DNA of 64,000 nt from positions 62,001 through 126,000 of the forward strand of contig NZ_JAFGYY010000007.1 of the NCBI RefSeq assembly GCF_017491605.1, given 5' to 3'. The stretch is from Pseudomonas sp. 30_B (lineage in GTDB: Bacteria; Pseudomonadota; Gammaproteobacteria; Pseudomonadales; Pseudomonadaceae). Each line of letters starts with the position of its first letter. Position 1 is the first letter of the stretch. Under the pieces are notes generated by a model that saw only the letters and a program-made list of their open reading frames with translations, did no database searches and was not told the DNA's origin. Positions 1 through 9,087 of the stretch are shown here, piece by piece. The translations under genes were made by a program, and so were the position numbers.

Positions 1-862
1 TCGGCGGCAATGGCTGCCCCGGCCCGACGAAGCTCAGCTCCACCTGCGGGTGCAGGCGCAGCGGGTCAAAATCGGTGTGGTTGCTGATGCGTGGCAGCAC
101 CGGCACCGACACGCGCAGGCGCTCACCGGTCTTGGCCGACTGGCGTACATCGATGGCGTCCTCGGCTTCCAGGTGGAAATCCATCAGGTACGGCAGCACG
201 CCCAGCACCGGGACGCCGGTGCGCTCCTCCAGCCAGTCGAGGCCGCCCTGCAGCAGGGCGATGTCACCGCGGAAACGGTTGATCACGAAACCCTTCACCC
301 GCGCCCGTTCGGACTCGGAGAGCAGCTCCAGGGTGCCGACCAGGTGGGCGAACACGCCGCCCCGGTCGATATCGGCGATCAGGATCACCGGGCAGTCCAC
401 CGCCTCGGCGAAGCCCATGTTGGCGATGTCGTTGGCGCGCAGGTTGATCTCCGCCGGCGAGCCCGCCCCTTCAACCATCACCACCGGATACTGCGCGGCC
501 AGGCGAGCATGGGACTCCAGCACCGCCTGCATCGCCACCCGCTTGTAGTCGTGATACGCGGCGGCGTTCATGCTGGTCACCGCGCGGCCATGGATGATCA
601 CCTGGGCGCCGACATCGCTGTTGGGCTTGAGCAGCACCGGGTTCATGTCGGTGTGCGGCGGCAGTCCGCAGGCCTGAGCCTGCACCGCCTGGGCGCGGCC
701 GATCTCGCCGCCGTCGGCGGTCACCGCGCTGTTGAGCGCCATGTTCTGCGGTTTGAACGGCGCCACCGCCACACCCTGGCGGCGCAGCCAGCGGCACAGC
801 GCGGTCACCAGGGTGCTCTTGCCGGCGTCGGAGGTCGTGCCTTGCACCATCAAGGTGGTCAT
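1..862 (-). CDS. cobQ: Cobyric acid synthase CobQ (3' end outside window)
   Basis: Amidates cobyrinic acid a,c-diamide at four side chains, using glutamine and ATP, to give cobyric acid in the cytoplasm. The visible part begins [19 protein letters not shown], with a P-loop-like [10 protein letters not shown] and the family-typical [23 protein letters not shown] and MNPVLLKP blocks in the first 100 residues. About 287 residues are present; family members are near 480-490, so the C-terminal glutaminase half lies off the left edge. The start ATG overlaps the cobC stop as ATGA, which points to translational coupling in the cob operon. The start one ATG further in (at MVQG) is possible but lacks this coupling. 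Confidence 0.95.
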   Translation of the reverse strand, partial: MTTLMVQGTTSDAGKSTLVTALCRWLRRQGVAVAPFKPQNMALNSAVTADGGEIGRAQAVQAQACGLPPHTDMNPVLLKPNSDVGAQVIIHGRAVTSMNAAAYHDYKRVAMQAVLESHARLAAQYPVVMVEGAGSPAEINLRANDIANMGFAEAVDCPVILIADIDRGGVFAHLVGTLELLSESERARVKGFVINRFRGDIALLQGGLDWLEERTGVPVLGVLPYLMDFHLEAEDAIDVRQSAKTGERLRVSVPVLPRISNHTDFDPLRLHPQVELSFVGPGQPLPP

Positions 863-1860
863 CGCAGGCTCTCCATCTGGTTGAAGGTGCGCAACCCCTG
901 TTCCAGGCGCTGCCAGCCATCTTCATCCGGCGGCAGGCCGAAGCGCAGGCTGGCGGGCGTTTCGAACAGGCGCACGAGAATTCCCTGGCGCGCCAGGTGA
1001 TCACGCAGCGCGTGGCTCTGCATGGACACCGTCCACTGGAACAGCGACGTGCCGCCCTGGGGCGCGAAACCGTGCTCGCCAAGCAGCCCCGCCAGACGCC
1101 GACTGGCTTCGGCCAGGTCGCGGCGGCGCTCGATATGCTCGTGGAAGTTCCCCAGCACCGCCTGCGCCACCCAGCGCGTCGGGCCGCTCACCGACCAGGG
1201 GCCGAGCAATTGCGCCAGGCGCGCCAACAGGCCCGGCTCGGCAAAGGCGAAACCCAGTCGCGCACCGGCCAGCCCGAAGAACTTGCCGAACGACCGCAAC
1301 ACCACCAGCCCTGGCCGGCTGGCGCAGCTGGCGACCAGGCTCTGCTCCGGGGTGCAGTCCATGAAGGCTTCGTCCACCACCAACCAGCCGCCGCGCGCCT
1401 GCAGCCGTGCATGCCACTCCAGCAGCACCCCGGGCTCGATGCGCCGGCCGGTGGGATTGTTCGGGTTGACCACCACCAGTACGTCGAAGTGCTCCAACTG
1501 GTGCGCCACATCGTGATCGCCGACTTCCCGCAGGTCATGCCCAGCGCTGCGCCAGGCCTCGGCGTGCTCCGCGTAACAGGGCGAGAGCACGCCGACCCTG
1601 CCCGCCGGCCGCAGCTTCGGCAGCAGCTGGATGGCGGCCTGGCTGCCGGACAGCGGCAGCAGTTGCTCGGCGCCGTAATAGCGGCGGGCGGCGGCCTCCA
1701 GGCCGTCGTCGTCCTCGGGTAAACGCATCCAGGCGTTGGCCGGAATTTCCGGCAGGTTCCACGGCCAGGGCGAGATGCCGGTGGACAGGTCCAGCCACTC
1801 CGCCAGCGGGATGCCGTACTGCTGCGCCGCCCGGCGCAACCGGCCACCATGTTCGAGCAT
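859..1860 (-). CDS. cobC: L-threonine-O-3-phosphate decarboxylase CobC
   Basis: PLP enzyme of the class I/II aminotransferase fold that makes (R)-1-amino-2-propanol phosphate, the nucleotide-loop linker of cobalamin. It has 333 residues. Visible motifs are NPNNPTG (about 132-138), VVDEAF with the PLP-ring aspartate (about 161-166), and [15 protein letters not shown] with the Schiff-base lysine at about K193. The ATG follows directly after the cobD stop with no gap, and the gene ends in an ATGA overlap with cobQ. The symbol follows Pseudomonas usage; the Salmonella counterpart is called CobD. Confidence 0.94.
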   Translation of the reverse strand: MLEHGGRLRRAAQQYGIPLAEWLDLSTGISPWPWNLPEIPANAWMRLPEDDDGLEAAARRYYGAEQLLPLSGSQAAIQLLPKLRPAGRVGVLSPCYAEHAEAWRSAGHDLREVGDHDVAHQLEHFDVLVVVNPNNPTGRRIEPGVLLEWHARLQARGGWLVVDEAFMDCTPEQSLVASCASRPGLVVLRSFGKFFGLAGARLGFAFAEPGLLARLAQLLGPWSVSGPTRWVAQAVLGNFHEHIERRRDLAEASRRLAGLLGEHGFAPQGGTSLFQWTVSMQSHALRDHLARQGILVRLFETPASLRFGLPPDEDGWQRLEQGLRTFNQMESLR

Positions 1861-2790
1861 TCAGAGCACTCCCAGAATCAGGATCACCGCCAACCACAGC
1901 AGCACGCCCTGGCGCACCAGCGCCAGCGCACGCCAGATATCCGCCGCGATCGGCGCCGGGCCTTCGCCCAGTTGCGGACGTTCATGCAGCTCACCGTGAT
2001 AACGGGCGGCGCCGCCCAGCGCGACGCCCAGCGTTCCGGCGCCTGCAGCCATCACCGGGCCGGCGTTGGGGCTGTCCCACTGCGGCGCCTGGGTGCGCCA
2101 GCAGCGCAGGGCCAGGCGGGTGTGGCCGAGCAGCGCGTAGGTCAGCGCCACCAGCCGCGCGGGGATGTAGTTGAGCAGGTCGTCGATCTTCGCCGCCGCC
2201 CAGCCGAAGCGCTCGAAGCGCACATTGCGATAGCCCCACATGGCATCGAGGGTATTGCTCAGGCGATACAGCACCACGCCCGGCGCGCCGGCCACGGCGA
2301 ACCAGAACAACGCGGCGAATACCGCGTCGCTGCCGTTCTCCAGCACCGACTCGGTGGCGGCGCGGGCCACGGCGGTCTCGTCCAGCGCGGAGGTCTCGCG
2401 GCTGACCATGTAGCCCACGCGCAGGCGTGCTTCATTCAGATCGCCGGCTCGCAAGGCCAGCGCCACCGGCTCGGCATGTTCGCCCAGGCTGCGCAGGCCC
2501 AGCGCGGCATAGAGCGCGAGCACCTGCACGATCCAGCCGACATAAGGCAGCAGGCTGAGCAGCAGCGCGATCAGCGTCAGGGGAATGACGGCGAGCACCC
2601 AGGCAGTGACGCCATGGCTGCGCCAGCCCAGGCCCGGCGTGTCGGTCGCCGCATCAGTGCGCGCGCGATTGAATCGGCGTTCCAGGCGATCAGCCAAGCG
2701 CCCGAAGGCCACCAGCGGATGCCAGCGTTTGGGCTCGCCCATCAGCGCGTCCAGCGCCACCCCGAGCACGGTCAGTAGCGCCAGGTTCAT
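1861..2790 (-). CDS. cobD: Adenosylcobinamide-phosphate synthase CobD/CbiB
   Basis: Integral membrane protein that joins cobyric acid to the aminopropanol (phosphate) linker. It has 309 residues with several hydrophobic helices (about 1-15, 55-75, 80-95, 200-220, and the C-terminus). The N-terminus reads [30 protein letters not shown], and the family blocks [22 protein letters not shown] and [14 protein letters not shown] are present. An upstream in-frame extension exists, but this ATG is chosen because it forms an ATGA overlap with the bluB stop and matches the family N-terminus. It sits between bluB and cobC in the same transcript. Confidence 0.93.
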   Translation of the reverse strand: MNLALLTVLGVALDALMGEPKRWHPLVAFGRLADRLERRFNRARTDAATDTPGLGWRSHGVTAWVLAVIPLTLIALLLSLLPYVGWIVQVLALYAALGLRSLGEHAEPVALALRAGDLNEARLRVGYMVSRETSALDETAVARAATESVLENGSDAVFAALFWFAVAGAPGVVLYRLSNTLDAMWGYRNVRFERFGWAAAKIDDLLNYIPARLVALTYALLGHTRLALRCWRTQAPQWDSPNAGPVMAAGAGTLGVALGGAARYHGELHERPQLGEGPAPIAADIWRALALVRQGVLLWLAVILILGVL

Positions 2791-3437
2791 GGCTGCTCTC
2801 CCCAATGATTCTCGAATACCAGCTCGGTGAGTGGGCGCGGCTGGCGCCAGCCTTCCAGGGCCAGCATGGGCGCCGGATAGAATTCGGCGACCGGCCCCAG
2901 GCAGATCACCGCCACCGCCTCGGCGCCGGCTGGCAAGCCGAGCAGCTCGCCCAGCGCAGTCGGGTCGAACAGCGACACCCAGCCCATCCCCAGCCCTTCC
3001 GCGCGAGAGGCCAGCCAGAGGTTCTGGATCGCGCAGGACAGCGAGGCCAGATCCATCTGGGGCAGGGTGCGGCGGCCGAACACGTGAGCCTCGCGGCCGT
3101 CCATCAGGGCGGCCACCAGCAGCTCGGCGCAATCGAGCACGCCCTCCACCTTCAGCCGCATGAATTCACCGGAACGCTCGCCCAGCGCCTCGGCGGTCCG
3201 CACACGCTCCTCGTCCACCAGGCGGTGGATCGACCGGCGCAGTTCCGGCTGGGTGACGCGGATGAAGCGCCAGGGCTGCATCAGGCCGACGCTGGGCGCC
3301 TGGTGCGCGGCTTCCAGTAGGCGGGCGAGCAGCTCGGGCGCCACCTCGCCGCCGCAGAAGTGGCGCATGTCGCGGCGCTCGGCGATGGCGCGGTAGAGCG
3401 CGGCGCGCTCCTCGGGGGTATAGGCGTGGTCGGTCAT
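2787..3437 (-). CDS. bluB: 5,6-dimethylbenzimidazole synthase BluB
   Basis: Flavin-destructase of the nitroreductase fold that turns reduced FMN plus oxygen into 5,6-dimethylbenzimidazole, the lower ligand of B12. It has 216 residues. The signature stretch [17 protein letters not shown] is at about 20-36, followed by [13 protein letters not shown] at about 46-58 and [10 protein letters not shown] near 165. A longer in-frame reading exists upstream, but [15 protein letters not shown] is the natural start and overlaps the cobB stop by four bases. Having bluB inside the operon implies the cell makes its own lower ligand aerobically. Confidence 0.95.
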   Translation of the reverse strand: MTDHAYTPEERAALYRAIAERRDMRHFCGGEVAPELLARLLEAAHQAPSVGLMQPWRFIRVTQPELRRSIHRLVDEERVRTAEALGERSGEFMRLKVEGVLDCAELLVAALMDGREAHVFGRRTLPQMDLASLSCAIQNLWLASRAEGLGMGWVSLFDPTALGELLGLPAGAEAVAVICLGPVAEFYPAPMLALEGWRQPRPLTELVFENHWGEQP

Positions 3438-4726
3438 GGTCGGAACAGCGCCACTGCGGCATCCGGGTCGGACGGCAGATAGAAGTGAATGTAGGACGCG
3501 GTCAAACGGCCACGGCGGAACACCGCCTCGGCCACCGGTTTGTCGTTCGGGCAGACGCCACGGGCCAGCGGCGCTTCGGCGCTGTCCAGCAGCGAATGGT
3601 GGAAGGTGTGTCCACGCAAGGTGCCTTCGGGCAGCGTCACGGCCTGCAGCGCCAGGGCCGCCAGGCGTTTCTGCATGCGCGCCTCGCCAGGCAGCAGGCC
3701 GAGCAGTTCGACGCGCTCGCCTGCCACGTCGGTCAGCGCGTCGAGCAGGTAGAGCATGCCGCCGCACTCAGCGAGGATCGGTTTACCGGCTTCGTGATGG
3801 GCGCGGATCGCGTGGGCCATGGCCTGGTTTTCTGCCAGCGCCCGCAGATGCAACTCCGGATAACCGCCGGGCAGGTAGAGGCTGTCCACCTCCGGCAGCG
3901 CCACATCGCGCAGCGGCGAGAAGAACACCAGCTCGGCGCCCAGCTCGCGCAGCAGGTCGAGGTTGGCCTGGTAGAGGAAGGCAAAGGCATTGTCCCGCGC
4001 CACGCCGATGCGCACACCATCGAGGCGGCCTTGCGCCGCGCGCGGTTCGGGCGAAGCGAAGCTCACCGGCAGCGGCAGCTCGGTACTGGCGCTGGCGGCC
4101 AGGGCATCGGCGGCGGCGTCCAGGCGGGCGTCGAGGTCGGCCAGCTCATCGGCCTGCACCAGCCCCAGGTGGCGGCTGGGCAACTCGACTTCGGTGTCGC
4201 GCGGCAACGCGCCGTACCAGCGAATCCACTCCGGCAGGCTGTCTCGCACCAGGTCGCGATGGCGCTGGCTGCCGATGCGGTTGGCGAGCACGCCGGAGAA
4301 CGGCAGGTCCGGCTGGTAGGTGGCCATGCCGACCGCCAGCGCGCCGAAGGTCTGGGCCATGGACTGGCCGTTGATGACCGCCATCACCGGTACGCCGAAA
4401 CGCCGTGCGAGATCGGCGGCCGAAGGCGAGCCATCGAACAGGCCCATCACGCCCTCGATCAGGATCAGGTCGGCCTCCTCGGCGGCCTCCCAGAGCAGCC
4501 GGCGGCTTTCGTCCTCACCCACCATCCACAGGTCCAGCTGGTAGACCGGCGCGCCGCTGGCGCGGGCCAGGATCATCGGGTCGAGGAAATCCGGGCCGCA
4601 CTTGAACACCCGCACCTTGCGCCCGAGGCGCGTGTGCAGGCGCGCCAGGGCGGCGGTCACGGTGGTCTTGCCCTGGCCGGAGGCGGGCGCGGCGATCAGG
4701 AGTGCGGGGCAGTGGCGGAGTTGCAT
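3434..4726 (-). CDS. cobB: Cobyrinate/hydrogenobyrinate a,c-diamide synthase CobB
   Basis: ATP- and glutamine-dependent amidation of the a and c carboxylates of the corrin ring. It has 430 residues from the ATG. An N-terminal dethiobiotin-synthetase-like domain has the P-loop APASGQGKTT (13-22) and FKCGPDFLDP (41-50). A C-terminal class I glutaminase-like domain has LPGGYPELH and ILAECGGMLYLL with the nucleophile at C321. The ATG is preferred over a TTG one codon upstream because a GGAG lies about 10 bases before it. The 274-bp gap to cobO is mostly a repeat element. Not to be confused with the Sir2-type CobB. Confidence 0.94.
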   Translation of the reverse strand: MQLRHCPALLIAAPASGQGKTTVTAALARLHTRLGRKVRVFKCGPDFLDPMILARASGAPVYQLDLWMVGEDESRRLLWEAAEEADLILIEGVMGLFDGSPSAADLARRFGVPVMAVINGQSMAQTFGALAVGMATYQPDLPFSGVLANRIGSQRHRDLVRDSLPEWIRWYGALPRDTEVELPSRHLGLVQADELADLDARLDAAADALAASASTELPLPVSFASPEPRAAQGRLDGVRIGVARDNAFAFLYQANLDLLRELGAELVFFSPLRDVALPEVDSLYLPGGYPELHLRALAENQAMAHAIRAHHEAGKPILAECGGMLYLLDALTDVAGERVELLGLLPGEARMQKRLAALALQAVTLPEGTLRGHTFHHSLLDSAEAPLARGVCPNDKPVAEAVFRRGRLTASYIHFYLPSDPDAAVALFRP

Positions 4727-4756
4727 CAATGGGACTCCATCAGTGAGGCAAAGAGC

Positions 4757-4988
4757 GCCCTCACCCCAGCCCTCTCCCTGAGGGAGAGGGAGCCGTTCGG
4801 CGTGTCATCAAAGTATGGCGCTCGCCGGCCAGCACTTTGGACGGACGACACGGCAGCACAGTGGTTGATCAACTCAAACCGTTGATGCATGAAGCACCCA
4901 ACTGCCCCCTCTCCCCTTGGGAGACGACTGCATGGATGCAGGAGGTAGGGCGACGCAGGATGCCCAAGCCGAGGGCTGGGGTGAGGGC
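4757..4988. repeat. MITE-like element with perfect 18-bp terminal inverted repeats
   Basis: The left end reads gccctcaccccagccctc (4757-4774) and the right end is its exact reverse complement, gagggctggggtgagggc (4971-4988). Each end carries a further inner hairpin; cctctccct and agggagagg face each other at 4771-4789. The 232-bp body has no convincing gene and differs in composition from the flanking cob genes. It occupies nearly all of the cobO-cobB gap. I see no clear target-site duplication. This is inferred to be a non-autonomous mobile repeat; its effect on read-through from cobO to cobB is unknown. Confidence 0.7.
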
Positions 4989-5000
4989 CAGCCACGAACA

Positions 5001-5612
5001 TCAGAACTCCACCCCTTTCTGCGCCTTGATACCCGCCTTGAAGGCGTGCTTCACCAGGCCCATCTCGGTCACGGTATCGGCCGCCTCGACCATCGCCGGC
5101 AGCACGCCGCGCCCAGTGGCGACCACATGCTGCATCGACGGGCGGCCCGCGATATCGGCGAGCACGGTCTCCAGCTCCAGGTAGCCGTGCTTGAGGGCGA
5201 TGTTCACCTCGTCCAGCACCACCAGGCCGACCTGCGTATCGCTCAGCAACTGGCGGGCGACCTCCCAGGCCTCGCGAGCCTTGGCGATGTCGCGCTGACG
5301 GTCCTGGGTCTCCCAGGTGAAGCCCTCGCCCATCACGTGGTAGCTGACTTCCTCGGGGAAGCGCCGGAAGAAGGCTTCCTCACCGGTGGTGGCGGCGCCC
5401 TTGATGAACTGCACCACGCCTACTTTCATGCCATGGCCCAGGGCTCGGGCGACCATGCCGAAGGCCGAGCTGCTCTTGCCCTTGCCGTTGCCGCTGTTGA
5501 CCAGGAACACGCCACGTTCGCCCTGGGCCTGGGCGATCTTCTCGTCGATTACGGATTTCTTGCGCTGCATGCGCGAACGGTGGCGTTCGTCCTTTTCCGG
5601 GGATTCGCTCAT
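5001..5612 (-). CDS. cobO: Cob(I)yrinic acid a,c-diamide adenosyltransferase CobO
   Basis: Transfers the 5'-deoxyadenosyl group of ATP to the corrin cobalt (CobA/CobO/BtuR family), acting in both synthesis and salvage. It has 203 residues. The modified P-loop NSGNGKGKSSSAFG spans about 39-52, VGVVQFIKG is near 73, and LVVLDEVNIALKHGYL contains the Walker B-like segment. The start MSESPEKDERHR has GAGAG close upstream; a longer in-frame reading into btuB is antisense noise. It lies 14 bp after btuB, so the two are likely cotranscribed from the B12-riboswitch promoter. Confidence 0.95.
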   Translation of the reverse strand: MSESPEKDERHRSRMQRKKSVIDEKIAQAQGERGVFLVNSGNGKGKSSSAFGMVARALGHGMKVGVVQFIKGAATTGEEAFFRRFPEEVSYHVMGEGFTWETQDRQRDIAKAREAWEVARQLLSDTQVGLVVLDEVNIALKHGYLELETVLADIAGRPSMQHVVATGRGVLPAMVEAADTVTEMGLVKHAFKAGIKAQKGVEF

Positions 5613-5626
5613 CGGTCTCTCTCCTC

Positions 5627-7471
5627 TCAAAGGGCCTGGTAGCGCACGCCGAAGAGTACGGCGCGGCCGGGCTGCTGATAGCCCAGGGTGGTCTGGTAGT
5701 CGGCGTCGAACAGGTTGCTCAGGCGAGCTTGCAGGCGCCATTCCGGGTTCAGTTGGTATTCGCCGCGCAGGTCCAGCGTAGCGAAACCGCCCAGGCGATT
5801 GCGGTTGGCCAGGTCGTCGTAGCGATGGCCCTCGGCATGCAGGCTGGCGCCCAGGCTCAGCGCGTCGAAGCGCCGGTCGAGGTCCAGGTTGAACAATTGC
5901 CGGGCACGGCGCGGCAGGTCGTTGCCACGGCTGCCGCTGGCACGGCTTTCCGGGTCGAGCAGGCTGGCGTTGGCGTTCCACACCCAGTCGTGCCACTGGC
6001 TGCCCAATTGCAATTCGATGCCGCGTATGCGCGCCTGGTCGATGTTGTCCGGAGCGCGCAAAGCCGAGTCGTAGGCGATCAGGTCGTCGATCATGGTGCG
6101 GTACAGGTTCACCGCCCAATGCCCCAAATCGTGGCGACCATCCACGCCAACTTCCAGGCTGCGCGAGGTTTCCGCGTCCAGGTCGGGGTTGCCGTAGCCG
6201 GGGTAATAGAGTTCGTTGAAGGTCGGCGCCTTGAAGGCCGTGCCGTAGCTGGCGAAAGCGCGCACGGCGTCGGTCAGCGCATAGCCCCAGGCGAGGTTGC
6301 CGGTGTTGCGGCTGCCGAACTGCTGGTTGTCGTCGTGGCGCAGGCTCAGTTGCCAGTCATGGCGCCCTACGCTGCCCAGATACTGGGCGAAGGTGCCGCG
6401 GTTGTCGCGGGAGGTCACCGCGTAGTCGGTGGAGCTGCTCAGCTCGTCCTGCTGCCAGTCGTAGCCCAGCGTCAGGGTCTGGCCTGGGGCGAGGTCCAGG
6501 TCGTTCTGCCAGGACGCGGTGTCGCGGCGGCTGTCGAAGCGCGAGTAGAAGGCGCCGTCCTGATAGGCATCGGAGTCGTCCTCGCTGCGCCCGGCGGACA
6601 GGCTCACTTGCCAGGGCTCCAGTGGGGCGAAACGCGCACGGCCGCCGATCACCCGCTGCACGCCATCGTTGTAGGCATCGAAGCCCTGGGTGCGGCGGCT
6701 GTTCACCGTGTCGAAGTCGTTGTGGAAGTCGGTCTGCAACAGGCTGCCGTCCAGCTCCAGGCCGCTGTCGAAGCGGTAGCCCGCACGCAGGGAGCCCGAG
6801 AGATTGCGGTAACCGTCGCTGTCCGGCTCGTGGCCGCTGGCGCCGTTGGCCTTGGCATCGATGCCGGCGGTGCCGAGGCTCGACACACCGAGGGCGAACC
6901 AGCCGCGCCCATTGCCGGCCGAGGCCCCGGCGCTGCCTTCGTAGGTGCTCTGGCTGCCCGCGCCAGCGTAGGCCCAGGGCTTGAAGCCTTGCTCCAGCGC
7001 CTGGCGGGTGAAGATCTGGATCACCCCGCCGATGGCCTCGGAGCCATACAGACTGGAACGCGGCCCGCGCACCACTTCGATGCGCTCGACCAGCTCCACC
7101 GGCAAATCCTGCAGCGACGCGCCGCCGGAGGACACCGAGCCAACCTTGACGCCATCGATCAGCACCAGCACATGGTCGGACTCGCTACCGCGCAGATAGA
7201 GATTGGTGGCTTTGCCGGGGCCGCCGTTGCTGCTCAGGGAGATGCCCGGCAGGCGCCGCAAAAGGTCGGGTACCGACTGAGACTGGGCGCGTTCGATATC
7301 GGCACGGTCCAGGACGCTCACCGAGGCGAGGCTCTGCCCGGCAGGTTGTTCGGTGCGGGTGGCCGTCACCAGCTGGTCGTCGAGCGCCAGCGGCGTTTCG
7401 CCGGCCGCCAGGCCGATACAGGAGAAGCCGCCCAGCGCCAGCGCCGTCGGCCAATAGAGGTAATGCTTCAC
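5627..7471 (-). CDS. btuB: TonB-dependent vitamin B12 outer-membrane receptor BtuB
   Basis: Outer-membrane transporter for cobalamins driven by TonB. It has 614 residues: a signal peptide (about 1-23), a TonB-box-like DDQLVTATRT, then a plug domain (about 40-150) with LRRLPGISL, NLYLRGSESDHVLVLIDG and VERIEVVRGPRSSLYGSEAIGGVI. The rest is an aromatic, Gly/Asp-rich 22-strand barrel ending GVRYQAL, a hydrophobic but not aromatic last residue. The start codon is GTG with GGAG 9 bases upstream. A cobalamin riboswitch precedes it, so it should be repressed when B12 is plentiful. Confidence 0.95.
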   Translation of the reverse strand: MKHYLYWPTALALGGFSCIGLAAGETPLALDDQLVTATRTEQPAGQSLASVSVLDRADIERAQSQSVPDLLRRLPGISLSSNGGPGKATNLYLRGSESDHVLVLIDGVKVGSVSSGGASLQDLPVELVERIEVVRGPRSSLYGSEAIGGVIQIFTRQALEQGFKPWAYAGAGSQSTYEGSAGASAGNGRGWFALGVSSLGTAGIDAKANGASGHEPDSDGYRNLSGSLRAGYRFDSGLELDGSLLQTDFHNDFDTVNSRRTQGFDAYNDGVQRVIGGRARFAPLEPWQVSLSAGRSEDDSDAYQDGAFYSRFDSRRDTASWQNDLDLAPGQTLTLGYDWQQDELSSSTDYAVTSRDNRGTFAQYLGSVGRHDWQLSLRHDDNQQFGSRNTGNLAWGYALTDAVRAFASYGTAFKAPTFNELYYPGYGNPDLDAETSRSLEVGVDGRHDLGHWAVNLYRTMIDDLIAYDSALRAPDNIDQARIRGIELQLGSQWHDWVWNANASLLDPESRASGSRGNDLPRRARQLFNLDLDRRFDALSLGASLHAEGHRYDDLANRNRLGGFATLDLRGEYQLNPEWRLQARLSNLFDADYQTTLGYQQPGRAVLFGVRYQAL

Positions 7472-7599
7472 GTGAACTCACTCCGCCGCTCTCACCCGCG
7501 CGGCTCTGACCCGAAAGGGCAGGCGGAGGACGGGAACGCCCCGGCAGCACAGGCCGGCCGGAGTGATCGACAGCGCCTCCCGCGATGCCATGGCGTGCA

Positions 7600-7796
7600 G
7601 CAGGCCGGTCTCCGGGCTTGCGAGTGGGGCCGTGACAGGCTCCGGAAACCGCGCCTTCCCATGCCGATGGCACAGTGGCGAAATGCGGCTCGATGCTCGC
7701 TTACCGTTGCGGGGGCAGCGCCGGAATGGCCGAACCGCGAGGTCCGAATTCACCGGCTTCCCTGTTTCACCCCCGACTCACGCCGGGGGCACCTGA
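7600..7796 (-). promoter_or_regulatory. Cobalamin riboswitch (aptamer)
   Basis: Read on the minus strand, the leader holds the conserved cobalamin-aptamer blocks in order. GGTGAAACAGGGAAGCCGGTG is near the 5' end (about 7751-7771), the B12-box core GCCACTG followed by GGGAAGG is in the middle, and AAGCCCGGAGACCGGCC is near the 3' end (about 7604-7620). About 130 nt remain before the btuB start. There, gccgc and gcggc arms close to the ribosome binding site could sequester GGAG, suggesting translational control. It should respond to adenosylcobalamin and repress btuB and probably the downstream cob genes. Confidence 0.93.
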
Positions 7797-7807
7797 AGCA
7801 GGCGCGC

Positions 7808-7837
7808 AGCTTAGAGGCTCGCGGCCTGGGGCGTCAA
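7808..7837 (-). promoter_or_regulatory. Likely sigma-70 promoter of the riboswitch-btuB transcript
   Basis: On the minus strand TTGACG (7837-7832) is followed after 18 bp by TAAGCT (7813-7808). Transcription would begin near 7800, immediately at the 5' end of the cobalamin aptamer. The agreement between predicted start and aptamer edge is the main support. Confidence 0.6.
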
Positions 7838-7941
7838 TTGAGCAGACTGTCGCGGCCGTCGCCAAGGCCCGACCCAGAGCGCCCAAAAGGAGAAACACAA
7901 GTCCAGTGGAGGCACGGCAGAAACTCGCTAGAATGCGAGAC

Positions 7942-9087
7942 ATGACGACGACTGCACAGCCCGGCCAGCTCCAGCTCGATCCCCAATCCAGCCCATCGCT
8001 GATGCGCGTCAGCGGCGACTGGACGCTGGCGCACTTCAGTAGCCTGGAATCCCAGGTCGCCAACGTACGCCACGGCGGCCAACCCGCCGAGCTGGACTTC
8101 AGCGACCTGGGCGCCCTGGATACCGCCGGTGCGGCGCTGCTCGCCGACGTCATCGGCGGCGCGCGCATGGGCCAGCTCGAACAGATCACCCACAACCTGC
8201 CCGCCGAGCGCCTGGCGCTGCTGCGCGCCGTGGGCGGCGCCATCACCCAGTGCCGGCTGGACGAACGCAAGCCGCCGCCGGGCAATGCCATCGTCGACAT
8301 CCTCGAACGCATCGGCATCGCCACCATCGCCGTGCGCGGCCATGTGGTCGGCATGCTCGGCTTCATCGGCCTGACCCTGCAGACCCTGGCGCGCACGCTG
8401 CTGCGCCCGCGCCGCTGGCGCCTCACCTCGCTGGCCGCGCACATGGAGCAGACCGGCCTGGACGCCGTGCCCATCGTCGCCCTGCTCACCTTCATGGTCG
8501 GCGCGGTGGTGGCCTTTCTCGGCGCCACGGTGCTGAAGAAATTCGGCGCGGCGATCTACACCGTCGACCTGGTCGGCTTCGCCTTCCTCCGTGAGTTCGG
8601 CGTGCTGCTCACCGCCATCCTCCTCGCCGGCCGCACCGCCAGTGCCTTCACCGCGCAGATCGGCTCGATGAAGGCCAACCAGGAGATCGACGCGATCCAG
8701 GCCCAGGGCATGGACCCGGTCGAGCTGCTGGTGCTGCCACGGGTACTCGCCCTGCTGTTCACCCTGCCGCTGCTGACCTTCCTGGCGATGATGTCCGGGA
8801 TCTTCGGCGGCGGCGTAGTCTGCGCCCTGAGCCTGGACATCTCGCCGCGCATGTTCCTCTACATGCTGCAGAACGACATCGCCGTGCAGCACTTCCTGGT
8901 CGGCATCGTCAAAGCCCCGGTGTTCGCCTTCCTCATCGCCGTGATCGGCTGCCTGGAAGGCTTCCGCGTCAGCGGCAGCGCACAGTCGGTGGGCGAACAC
9001 ACCACCTCCAGCGTGGTCCAGTCGATCTTCGTGGTGATCCTGCTGGATGCGGTGTTCGCCCTGTTCTTCATGGAGATGGGCTGGTGA
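7942..9087 (+). CDS. MlaE-type ABC permease with N-terminal STAS domain
   Basis: Inner-membrane permease of an MCE (Mla-like) lipid transport system. It has 381 residues. Residues about 1-110 form a STAS-like domain (LDFSDLGALDTAGAALL). The rest is an MlaE-family membrane domain with helices near 130-150, 170-200 and 260-370 and the family segment AGRTASAFTAQIGSMKANQEIDAIQAQG written in MlaE style. It starts an operon of permease, ATPase, MCE protein and lipoprotein, like PA3211-PA3214 as I remember it. The ATG at 7942 has no good Shine-Dalgarno; a TAGAAT resembling a -10 box ends 7 bases before it, so a very short leader is possible. An in-frame ATG at 7933 is the alternative. Confidence 0.9.
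   Translation: MTTTAQPGQLQLDPQSSPSLMRVSGDWTLAHFSSLESQVANVRHGGQPAELDFSDLGALDTAGAALLADVIGGARMGQLEQITHNLPAERLALLRAVGGAITQCRLDERKPPPGNAIVDILERIGIATIAVRGHVVGMLGFIGLTLQTLARTLLRPRRWRLTSLAAHMEQTGLDAVPIVALLTFMVGAVVAFLGATVLKKFGAAIYTVDLVGFAFLREFGVLLTAILLAGRTASAFTAQIGSMKANQEIDAIQAQGMDPVELLVLPRVLALLFTLPLLTFLAMMSGIFGGGVVCALSLDISPRMFLYMLQNDIAVQHFLVGIVKAPVFAFLIAVIGCLEGFRVSGSAQSVGEHTTSSVVQSIFVVILLDAVFALFFMEMGW

Noticed and set aside
4757..4988. A full insertion sequence between cobO and cobB
   Set aside because: The element is only 232 bp, has no transposase frame and shows no clear target duplication, so it is reported as MITE-like only.
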